From: Actinobacteria bacterium RBG_16_64_13 | GTDB taxonomy: Bacteria; Actinomycetota; Thermoleophilia; RBG-16-64-13 | Reading direction: 5' to 3' | Assembly: GCA_001768675.1 (NCBI GenBank) | Contig: MELN01000039.1 | Coordinates: 1,325 to 12,464 of the forward strand | Length of the DNA stretch: 11,140 bases | Part shown: positions 6,196-11,140 of the stretch, one piece after another | Numbering within the stretch: position 1 is the first letter of the stretch | Layout: each line of letters opens with the position of its first letter | The notes under the pieces: model-generated | What the model was told of the DNA's origin: nothing | Database searches by the model: none | What the model saw: only the letters and a program-made list of their open reading frames with translations | Translations under genes and position numbers: made by a program

Positions 6196-6980
6196 GTCGA
6201 GTTGATGCCATGCCGCTTCTCGCCGAGGGGCGCGCAGGGAAGTCTCCCCTGCACCGGCTGGATGCCCGGGCAAAGATCCTCGGCTTCGTGGGGTTCACCG
6301 TAGTCGTGGTGTCTACGCCTGCCCACGCGGTGTGGGCCTTCATCCTCTACGCCACCGTCCTCGTCTTCCTCCTGGGGCTGGCCCGTGTGCCGCCGGCGTA
6401 CGTGCTGAGACGCATCCTGGTCGTCGTCCCCTTCTTGCTCGTGGTCGCGTGCTTTCTCCCTTTCTTCCACAGGGCCGGAGCGGGAGGCTACAGCCTGGGC
6501 GGCCTTCACGTGACCGGGGAGGGGCTGCTCGTGCTCTGGAATGCCGGCGCCAAGGCGGTGCTGGGCGCCCTCAGCATGATCGTGCTGGGAGCTACCACCG
6601 GCTTCTCTGACATCGTGTGGGGCTTCGAAAGGCTTCGAGCTCCCAAGGTCTTGATCCTCATCGTGGGCTTCATGTACCGCTACAGCTTCGTCTTCGTGGA
6701 AGAGGCACGGCGGATGCGGCGGGCTATGACCTCGCGCAACTACCGGGCGCGCTGGCTCTGGAACATCCCGGTGCTGGGGCACATGCTCGGCGCGCTCTTC
6801 CTTCGTAGCTACAGCCGGGGTGAGAGGGTGTACGTCGCCATGCTCAGCAGGGGCTACGAAGGGACCATCCACCTTGGCGAGAGAACGACCTTCGGCCTCA
6901 CGGGGGCCGCCTTTGTGGGCTCGATCCTGGCGCTGGCGGTGACCATCCGCACGCTTGCCTCGATATGGGGAGCGGCGTGA
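6192..6980 (+). CDS. nikQ: ECF transporter transmembrane (T) component, NikQ/CbiQ family
   Basis: 262-aa membrane protein that couples the ATPase to the substrate-binding NikMN. Seen: the amphipathic start SPLHRLDARAKIL (18-30), hydrophobic segments (about 30-62, 74-92, 112-135, 153-168 and 238-258), and two cytoplasmic coupling helices with Ala-Arg-Gly type motifs, EARRMRRAMTSRNY (171-184) and RGERVYVAMLSRGYEG (209-224), which dock into the ATPase grooves. GTG 6192 is chosen because it overlaps the nikMN stop (GTGA) with GGGGA upstream; ATG 6210 is an alternative six codons in. Downstream it overlaps nikO in the same GTGA manner, so the genes are translationally coupled. Confidence 0.93.
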   Translation: MSRVDAMPLLAEGRAGKSPLHRLDARAKILGFVGFTVVVVSTPAHAVWAFILYATVLVFLLGLARVPPAYVLRRILVVVPFLLVVACFLPFFHRAGAGGYSLGGLHVTGEGLLVLWNAGAKAVLGALSMIVLGATTGFSDIVWGFERLRAPKVLILIVGFMYRYSFVFVEEARRMRRAMTSRNYRARWLWNIPVLGHMLGALFLRSYSRGERVYVAMLSRGYEGTIHLGERTTFGLTGAAFVGSILALAVTIRTLASIWGAA

Positions 6981-7789
6981 AGCCGGTGACTCAAGCCACC
7001 CTGCAACAGGTTCCGTCGCCTCGCCCACCAGCGGCGGTCGAAGCACGGGATCTGGGCTTCTCCTATCCGGACGGCACAGCGGTACTTCGCGGCGTCGGTT
7101 TCACCATAGAGCAAGGCGAGTCCGTGGCCATCATCGGACCGAACGGCGCCGGCAAAAGCACCCTGCTGCTCCACCTGAACGGCATCCTCAGAGGCAGTGG
7201 CGACCTGAGCATCTTCGGCCTGCCCGTCGAACCCAAGAACCTACGGGAGATCCGGAGAAGGGTGGGAGTGGTCTTCCAAGATCCCGAAGATCAGTTGTTC
7301 CTCACCAGCGTCGCTCAAGACGTGGCTTTTGGCCCGGCCAATATGGGCCTGGACAAGGACGAGATCGCGGGCACCGTCCAGGAAGCTCTGGCAGCCGTGG
7401 GCATGCAGGGGACCGAAGGCCGGGCCGCGCATCACCTCTCCTTCGGCCAGAAGAAGCGCGTCGCCACCGCGACCGTGCTCGCGATGCGTCCCGAAGTGCT
7501 CGTGCTCGATGAGCCGACGGCCAACCTGGATCCACACGCCCGGCGTCAACTGATCCGCATCCTACACGAGCTGCCGGTGACCAAGATCATAGCCACCCAC
7601 GACCTCCCGGTGGCGTACGAACTATGCGAGCGCGCTCTGATACTCGATCAAGGCCGCATAGTCGCAGATGGACCTGTCGAGGCAGTGCTGCTCGACGAGG
7701 CGCTACTGGCGGCTCACCGCCTCGAGCTGCCGTATGGCTTCGTCCCGCCCCAGATGTCAGGACGGCGCCATCGGCGCGGGGGGCTGTAG
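6977..7789 (+). CDS. nikO: ECF transporter ATP-binding protein, NikO/CbiO family
   Basis: 270-aa ABC ATPase powering nickel/cobalt import, expected as a homodimer on the inner face of the membrane. Every motif is present: A-loop tyrosine FSYPDG (28-33), Walker A GPNGAGKST (54-62), Q-loop VVFQDPEDQLF (98-108, typical of ECF ATPases), signature LSFGQKKR (154-161), Walker B VLVLDEP (174-180), D-loop NLDP (183-186) and switch His in ATHDLP (206-211). Start at GTG 6977, overlapping the nikQ stop as GTGA with GGGGAG just upstream; ATG 6965 is an in-frame alternative without a ribosome site. The last 33 bases overlap the convergent PspC-domain gene. No gene follows on this strand, so this is the operon end. 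Confidence 0.95.
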   Translation: MKPVTQATLQQVPSPRPPAAVEARDLGFSYPDGTAVLRGVGFTIEQGESVAIIGPNGAGKSTLLLHLNGILRGSGDLSIFGLPVEPKNLREIRRRVGVVFQDPEDQLFLTSVAQDVAFGPANMGLDKDEIAGTVQEALAAVGMQGTEGRAAHHLSFGQKKRVATATVLAMRPEVLVLDEPTANLDPHARRQLIRILHELPVTKIIATHDLPVAYELCERALILDQGRIVADGPVEAVLLDEALLAAHRLELPYGFVPPQMSGRRHRRGGL

Positions 7790-7963
7790 AGGCATGACGA
7801 TCCACAGGATGGCGTAGAGAAGCAGACCCGCGCCCCCCAGCAGGGTGATGAGCACCCACAACACCCGGACGACCGTGGGATCCACGCCGAAATACTCCGC
7901 CAGACCGCCGCACACGCCGCCGATCATCTTCTCGGTCCGCGACCTCTGCAAACGTTTTTCCAT
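7757..7963 (-). CDS. Small PspC-domain membrane protein
   Basis: 68-aa protein made almost entirely of one PspC domain: a basic N-terminus (MEKRLQRSRTEK), the signature IGGVCGGLAEYFGVDPTVVR (14-33), a membrane segment (about 34-58) and a Pro-rich tail. PspC-domain proteins are linked to envelope-stress responses, but stand-alone copies like this have no assigned role. ATG 7963 is chosen, preceded by AGGGGGAG; a GTG at 7978 has no ribosome site. It lies 21 bases behind the small Cys-rich gene as the apparent last gene of the flavodiiron cluster. Its 3' end overlaps nikO by 33 bases in convergent orientation. Confidence 0.85.
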   Translation of the reverse strand: MEKRLQRSRTEKMIGGVCGGLAEYFGVDPTVVRVLWVLITLLGGAGLLLYAILWIVMPLQPPAPMAPS

Positions 7964-7984
7964 CTCTCCCCCTGTCACTTGACT

Positions 7985-8203
7985 TTAAAGACTAGAGCTG
8001 GAGCGGTCGCCACGATCGGCGATCTGCTCGCGGTAGAGATCGGTCTTGAACATCACGCATTCGGTGTTGACGCAGGACCAGACCCGGTAGGTGCTGCACT
8101 CGCCTGTCGACCGGCTGCCGCCTGTGCCCGTGCGCTCCTCTTCCTCCACACGATCCGTGAGAGGCTTGCCGCAGTTGATGCATGTCTTGACTCCGTCAGC
8201 CAC
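7985..8203 (-). CDS. Small Cys-rich, putative zinc-ribbon protein of unknown function
   Basis: 72-aa acidic, soluble protein that I do not recognise as a named family. Seen: KTCINCGK (C8, C11) near the N-terminus, C36, then a YRVWSCVNTECVMF stretch (C44, C49; CX4C). Four or five cysteines could form a zinc-ribbon-like site. The middle (about 19-35) is Glu, Gly and Ser-rich and probably flexible, and the C-terminus is polar (RSSSSL). GTG start at 8203 is supported by GGAAAGGA 8 bases upstream. It overlaps the iron-sulfur flavoprotein gene by 8 bases, so expression is coupled. Evidence that it is real: strong ribosome site, tight overlap, conserved-looking Cys spacing. Metal binding and any role with the flavodiiron protein are inference. 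Confidence 0.75.
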   Translation of the reverse strand: MADGVKTCINCGKPLTDRVEEEERTGTGGSRSTGECSTYRVWSCVNTECVMFKTDLYREQIADRGDRSSSSL

Positions 8204-8804
8204 GAGTCTTTCCTTTCCGTTTGGTTCCGCGCGCCAGGCGAAGGCCTATCTCCTCCGCCGCGACGCGAGCTCCCGGTTGCTTCAATATCTGGCCCTTTTC
8301 GTCCACTCCCGGGCACAAGACTTCCCCGGCATGTGTCATCTCCAGGACGTTCCACAAGGTCCTCACGATCAGCCGGCTGCCGTCGAACGCGTGCGTGGAA
8401 GTGGTGCCCGCGCAGCTCAGGAACGCCGCCAGCCGCTCCGGCTTGTCCGGGTCGGCGATCGACCGCTTCAACACGTATTTCAGGGCCCAAAAAGGCTGGC
8501 AGCGGTCGACCATCATCTTGGGTACCGCGGGCATCCCCTGGAAGTATGTCGGCGCCGCGATCACGATCGAGTCGGCGTTCCTCAATTGCGGGTAGAGCAG
8601 CTGCATATCGTCCTTCTGTATGCACACCCCGTCCTTGCGGCAGGCGTCACAGGCTCTGCACGCGTGGAGGTCCAGATCGCAGAGGCTGAGCTTGACCACC
8701 ACCGCGCCGGCCTCGCGGGCGGCGCCCAGGCACCAGTCGAGCAGGGTCTCGGTATTGCCACCCCGGCGGGCGCTCCCCGCCAGGCCAAGCACAGTTATGG
8801 CCAC
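8196..8804 (-). CDS. Iron-sulfur flavoprotein (Isf-like, NADPH-dependent FMN reductase fold)
   Basis: 202-aa flavodoxin-fold protein expected to bind FMN and one [4Fe-4S] cluster and to pass electrons between ferredoxin or NAD(P)H and acceptors. Seen: the FMN phosphate loop GSARRGGNTE (10-19), the compact cluster motif C49-X2-C52-X2-C55-X5-C61 followed by DDM, and APTYFQGMPAVPKMMVDR (84-101), the family segment over the flavin. The cysteine spacing matches the Isf pattern CX2CX2CX4-7C. Start at GTG 8804, with GGGGGAG 7 bases upstream; the ribosome site sits within the last codons of the flavodiiron gene, and the genes are 4 bases apart. Known Isf proteins of anaerobes reduce O2 or peroxide or serve as electron carriers. 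The physiological partner here is presumably the upstream flavodiiron protein. Confidence 0.9.
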   Translation of the reverse strand: MAITVLGLAGSARRGGNTETLLDWCLGAAREAGAVVVKLSLCDLDLHACRACDACRKDGVCIQKDDMQLLYPQLRNADSIVIAAPTYFQGMPAVPKMMVDRCQPFWALKYVLKRSIADPDKPERLAAFLSCAGTTSTHAFDGSRLIVRTLWNVLEMTHAGEVLCPGVDEKGQILKQPGARVAAEEIGLRLARGTKRKGKTRG

Positions 8805-8808
8805 CGGC

Positions 8809-10017
8809 TCACTCCCCCATCGCTTTGACCTTGCGGGCCACCTCACGCCCAAGCTCCGCGCATGCAGCCAATCCAGCTTCGTCAGGGGCGTATTTCAATT
8901 GCATCGGCTCAAGCACGTCCAGGCCCAGCTCCCGTAGCTCGGCATCGACCTGCTTCACCGCCCCTCCGGCCCACCCATAGGAGCCATAGGCCCCCGCGAT
9001 GCGGTTCTTCGGACGCAGCCCCTTGATGTAGGTCAGGAAGCCGGCCACCGTCGGGAACAGCCCGTTGTTGAGCGTAGGAGAGCCGACCAGGAAGGCGCGG
9101 GATCCCAGGATCTGATGGGCCGCCTCCGAGCGGGGGCTGACGCTCAGCTTGACGACCGAGCACTCTACCCCTTCTTGGGCCACGCCATCCGCTATAGCCA
9201 TGGTCATCTTCTCTGTCGAGCGCCACATGGTGTCGTAGATCAGGGTCACCCTTTCCGGCGCCCTTCCGCTGATCCAGCCCTTGTAGGCTTCGATTATCTT
9301 GGCGACGTCCTCGGGCCGCCGCCAAATGACTCCGTGACTGGAGCCGATGGTCTCGATCTCCAGGCCCATCTCAGCGATCTTGGTCAGCATCTTCTGTATC
9401 GAGCCGCCGAACGGCAGGAGGATGTTGGCGTAGTACCTGGCCGCCTCCTCCATGACGATGTTCATGTCGACCTCGTCGGCAAAACGCTTCGAGGTAGCCA
9501 GGTGCTGGCCGAACGCATCGTTGGGAAGAAGGGTCTTGGCCCCCTTGACATAGGTGAACATGCTGTCGGGCCAGTGCACCATGGGGGCCTCGAGGAACTG
9601 TAGGGTCTTGCTGCCAAGCGGCAGCTCGTCGCCGGTGTTGACGATCTGCAGATCCCAAGCCGCCACCGTCTCGGCTCCGTAGTAGAGGGGCAAAGCATCC
9701 GTCGCCCGCTTGGAGCAGAAGACGCGCCCGGGCTTCAGTTGCTCGATCAGCCAGGGGATGGCTCCCGAGTGATCGGGCTCGACGTGATTGATGACGAAGT
9801 AGTCGATCGGGCGCGACCCGCAGCATCCACGGACGCGGGCCAGCATCTCGGGGCCAAATCCGTCCTTGCACCCGTCGACGAGCGCGACCTTTTCGTCCAA
9901 GATCAGATAGGCGTTGTACGTGGCTCCGCGCGCGGTCTCGAATCCGTGAAAATCGCGGCCGTTCCAGTCTATGGCCCCGACCCACCAGATGTCGTCCCTC
10001 AGCAAATACCGTTCCAT
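8809..10017 (-). CDS. fprA: Flavodiiron protein (A-type FprA; O2/NO reductase)
   Basis: 402-aa cytoplasmic enzyme reducing O2 to water and/or NO to N2O. Domains: a beta-lactamase-like diiron domain (about 1-250) and a flavodoxin domain (about 255-402, starting LIYDTMWRSTEKM). Diiron ligands are all present: H78-x-E80-x-D82-H83 in NHVEPDHSG, H148, D167 in PNDAFGQH, and H228 in SSHGVIWRR. There is no rubredoxin or flavin reductase extension, so it needs a separate electron donor, for which the adjacent iron-sulfur flavoprotein or the DUF2769-like protein are candidates. ATG 10017 has AGGAGA just upstream, formed partly by the stop codon of the preceding gene 8 bases away. Preference for O2 or NO cannot be decided by reading. 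Confidence 0.96.
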   Translation of the reverse strand: MERYLLRDDIWWVGAIDWNGRDFHGFETARGATYNAYLILDEKVALVDGCKDGFGPEMLARVRGCCGSRPIDYFVINHVEPDHSGAIPWLIEQLKPGRVFCSKRATDALPLYYGAETVAAWDLQIVNTGDELPLGSKTLQFLEAPMVHWPDSMFTYVKGAKTLLPNDAFGQHLATSKRFADEVDMNIVMEEAARYYANILLPFGGSIQKMLTKIAEMGLEIETIGSSHGVIWRRPEDVAKIIEAYKGWISGRAPERVTLIYDTMWRSTEKMTMAIADGVAQEGVECSVVKLSVSPRSEAAHQILGSRAFLVGSPTLNNGLFPTVAGFLTYIKGLRPKNRIAGAYGSYGWAGGAVKQVDAELRELGLDVLEPMQLKYAPDEAGLAACAELGREVARKVKAMGE

Positions 10018-10025
10018 GCGCTCTC

Positions 10026-10274
10026 CTAGTCGATCACGTACTCATCAAGGGCCGCCGGTTCGTCGCCGGCTTCGGCAATGGCGCAGTGGAAGACCTTCGT
10101 GAGCGCGTATCCGCTCCAAAGCGGGCACCAGTTGCAGGCGCAGAAGCCGCGGTTCACAGGCGCCGGACTGGGGCCCCTCACACAGTAGAACCGCAGACCA
10201 TCGTCGTTCTTGGAGGGACAGTTCCCACAGAGACACGAGGCCTCGTTCTCGGGACTGTCGGGCACGTCTTCCAC
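10026..10274 (-). CDS. DUF2769-like eight-cysteine protein
   Basis: 82-aa soluble, acidic protein with eight Cys arranged as two similar blocks: C14-x-C16-x2-C19 followed by C31, and C45-x-C47-x2-C50 followed by C64. The order CxCxxCPS...FYC...GFCACNWC...HC resembles the DUF2769 family, whose function is not established; metal or Fe-S binding is likely from the pattern. Start at GTG 10274 because GGAGGTGA, a perfect anti-Shine-Dalgarno match, lies at 10284-10277; GTG 10280 lies inside that site. Its stop is part of the flavodiiron gene's ribosome site, so the two are co-translated. A role as an electron carrier or metal protein for the flavodiiron enzyme is inference. Confidence 0.85.
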   Translation of the reverse strand: MEDVPDSPENEASCLCGNCPSKNDDGLRFYCVRGPSPAPVNRGFCACNWCPLWSGYALTKVFHCAIAEAGDEPAALDEYVID

Positions 10275-10276
10275 GC

Positions 10277-10284
10277 TCACCTCC
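10277..10284 (-). promoter_or_regulatory. Perfect Shine-Dalgarno deciding the DUF2769-like start
   Basis: Minus-strand GGAGGTGA pairs fully with the 3' end of 16S rRNA and is followed by GC and then GTG (10274). A second GTG at 10280 is part of the site itself, so the downstream GTG is the better start. The strength suggests high expression of the first gene of the flavodiiron cluster. Confidence 0.7.
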
Positions 10285-10313
10285 CCGTCATCTCCCCGGT
10301 TGGGGTGCCTCCC

Positions 10314-10327
10314 GGTCTAACCAGACC
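10314..10327. repeat. Short hairpin upstream of the DUF2769-like gene
   Basis: GGTCT-AACC-AGACC is a perfect 5-bp stem with a tetraloop. It is one of several small inverted repeats in the 70-base gap between the methyltransferase and DUF2769-like genes; CCCC-GGTT-GGGG at 10294-10305 is another. No recognisable promoter hexamers stand out here, so the flavodiiron cluster may be read through from the methyltransferase gene or start at an unconventional promoter. Confidence 0.3.
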
Positions 10328-10340
10328 TGCCCGCTCCCCG

Positions 10341-10360
10341 GCCTTCATAAACCTGAAGGC
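10341..10360 (-). terminator. Possible terminator hairpin at the methyltransferase 3' end
   Basis: GCCTTCA-TAAACC-TGAAGGC is a perfect 7-bp stem with a 6-base loop, overlapping the methyltransferase stop codon (TGA, minus strand 10347-10345). It is not followed by a T-run on the minus strand, so it may only attenuate or stabilise the 3' end. Confidence 0.35.
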
Positions 10361-11140
10361 GCCTTGCCCAGGATGAGCTGAGTGCCGGTGGTCTCGAGAT
10401 CGAACGTCTCGATGCTCTCGTAGCCGGCGTCGCTCAACCATCCTCGATACTGAGTTTCGGTCCAGACGTCGCCGTTCTCTGTGGCCCGCAGCATGTTGAC
10501 GGCGAACATCGCAGCCCCTGCATTCCGGTCCCACATGTAGTCCTGGATGGCGATGGTCCCGCCCGGGGCCGTGATAGCCAAGGCCTCACGCGTCACCCGC
10601 GCGTTCGTCTCGGCGCCATAGATGTGATAGACGTTGCCGAAGTACACCAGATCGAACGGGCCGACCGGCAAGGACGCCGTGTAGTCCCCGCTCACGAGCG
10701 CGATGTTGGCCGCCTCGTCGCCCAAGAACTCCTGGGCAACCGGGATGACGTCCGCGCGATCGAAGAGAGCGGCGGCCACACCCCGCCGGGAGAACTGGCG
10801 GGCCAGATGGCCCACGGCGCCGCCCACGTCAACCATGGTCCGGATGGTCCCGGCGTAGGCAAAGCATTTCTCGACGACCTCGTCGAGCACGGCGGGTTCG
10901 CGTTCGCCCATGGCGCAGACCAGGGTCCGCACGTCCGCTCTCGCCGGATCCTTGGGCACCGGCCTGCCCGTGCGGATGACCTCGGGCAGTTCGAGCCAGC
11001 CTCGCAGCTTGTTAGCCTGGTGAAGCAAGCCCGCTCGCTCCAGCTCCGGCCCCTCGTCCACCAAGTGGGCCCGCCCCAAAGCCGAGAGGGCGAAAAGCGC
11101 TTCGCCACGCGGCCCAAGCACCCGTTCGGCAATACCCTCC
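10345..11140 (-). CDS. SAM-dependent O-methyltransferase-like protein, 5'-partial
   Basis: Class I methyltransferase of the type with an N-terminal dimerisation helix bundle. The C-terminus is complete (stop 10345-10347), but the frame is open to the right edge (residues EGIAER precede GTG 11121), so the N-terminus is outside. Positions counted from GTG 11121: the end of a winged-helix/dimerisation region (LFALSALGRAHLVDEG), motif I MVDVGGAVGHLARQF (96-110), LFDRADVIPVAQEFL (119-133, with the acidic residue that contacts SAM ribose), SGDYTASLP (144-152), DLVYFGNVYHIYG (157-169), and LAITAPGGTIAIQDYMWD (181-198). The HIY segment takes the place of the LHDW seen in classical plant and polyketide O-methyltransferases. 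Substrate unknown; it could act on a quinone, polyketide, phenol or another small molecule. It lies 70 bases upstream of the flavodiiron cluster in the same direction; co-transcription is possible. Confidence 0.85.
   Translation of the reverse strand, partial: EGIAERVLGPRGEALFALSALGRAHLVDEGPELERAGLLHQANKLRGWLELPEVIRTGRPVPKDPARADVRTLVCAMGEREPAVLDEVVEKCFAYAGTIRTMVDVGGAVGHLARQFSRRGVAAALFDRADVIPVAQEFLGDEAANIALVSGDYTASLPVGPFDLVYFGNVYHIYGAETNARVTREALAITAPGGTIAIQDYMWDRNAGAAMFAVNMLRATENGDVWTETQYRGWLSDAGYESIETFDLETTGTQLILGKAPSGL

Noticed and set aside
6150..7046. 298-codon open frame on the minus strand opposite nikQ
   Set aside because: It is highly charged, low-complexity and His/Glu/Arg-rich, typical of the antisense of a membrane-protein gene. 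nikQ carries family motifs and operon overlaps.
7979..8828. Plus-strand frames opposite the iron-sulfur flavoprotein and small Cys-rich genes
   Set aside because: No domain motifs; the minus-strand genes have ribosome sites, coupled overlaps and clear cysteine motifs.
1..11140. CRISPR array, insertion sequence, prophage or integration site
   Set aside because: No regularly spaced repeats, transposase or integrase genes, or terminal inverted repeats were seen; the window looks like ordinary chromosomal housekeeping and accessory metabolism.

Overview
The window is GC-rich and densely coded, with GTG starts, 4-base stop/start overlaps and strong Shine-Dalgarno sequences. The gene content suggests an anaerobic or microaerophilic, probably actinobacterial-type bacterium. 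The clues are a split glycine decarboxylase subunit, a selenoprotein SelD (so the organism decodes UGA as selenocysteine), an ECF nickel/cobalt transporter, and a flavodiiron protein next to an iron-sulfur flavoprotein. The taxonomic placement is an inference from style and content, not from a marker gene.

Layout. (1) 1-2592, plus strand: the end of gcvPB (5' end outside the window), overlapping by ATGA a membrane-anchored polysaccharide deacetylase. (2) 2593-2704: a short gap rich in inverted repeats. (3) 2705-3465, plus strand: an overlapping STAS anti-sigma antagonist and RsbW-type kinase pair. (4) 3494-4552, minus strand, convergent to the kinase gene: selD. An in-frame TGA at codon 16 replaces the catalytic Cys and is followed by a perfect 8-bp SECIS-like hairpin. 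Naive ORF calling would truncate this gene. (5) 4553-4711: a divergent intergenic region, the longest gap in the window (159 bp; no gap exceeds 300 bp). It carries a consensus sigma70 promoter whose -10 lies in the spacer of a Nur-type ATGCAA-N5-TTGCAA operator. (6) 4712-7789, plus strand: a fur-family regulator (probably Nur, likely leaderless) followed by nikMN, nikQ and nikO, an autoregulated nickel-uptake operon. (7) 7757-10274, minus strand: a five-gene cluster, reading 5' to 3' DUF2769-like 8-Cys protein, flavodiiron protein, iron-sulfur flavoprotein, small Cys-rich protein and PspC-domain membrane protein. (8) 10345-11140, minus strand: a SAM-dependent methyltransferase cut by the right edge.

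How the genes work together. Fur/Nur with NikMNQO forms a self-contained nickel homeostasis unit. SelD supplies selenophosphate. Nickel and selenium are both cofactors of anaerobic enzymes such as [NiFe(Se)] hydrogenase, CO dehydrogenase and formate dehydrogenase, none of which is in the window. The FDP/Isf/DUF2769 cluster looks like an O2 or NO reduction and electron-transfer unit with two poorly characterised Cys-rich proteins attached. The most checkable observations are the recoded selD and the Nur-box/promoter/leaderless-start arrangement. The most open one is the function of the small Cys-rich proteins around the flavodiiron protein.
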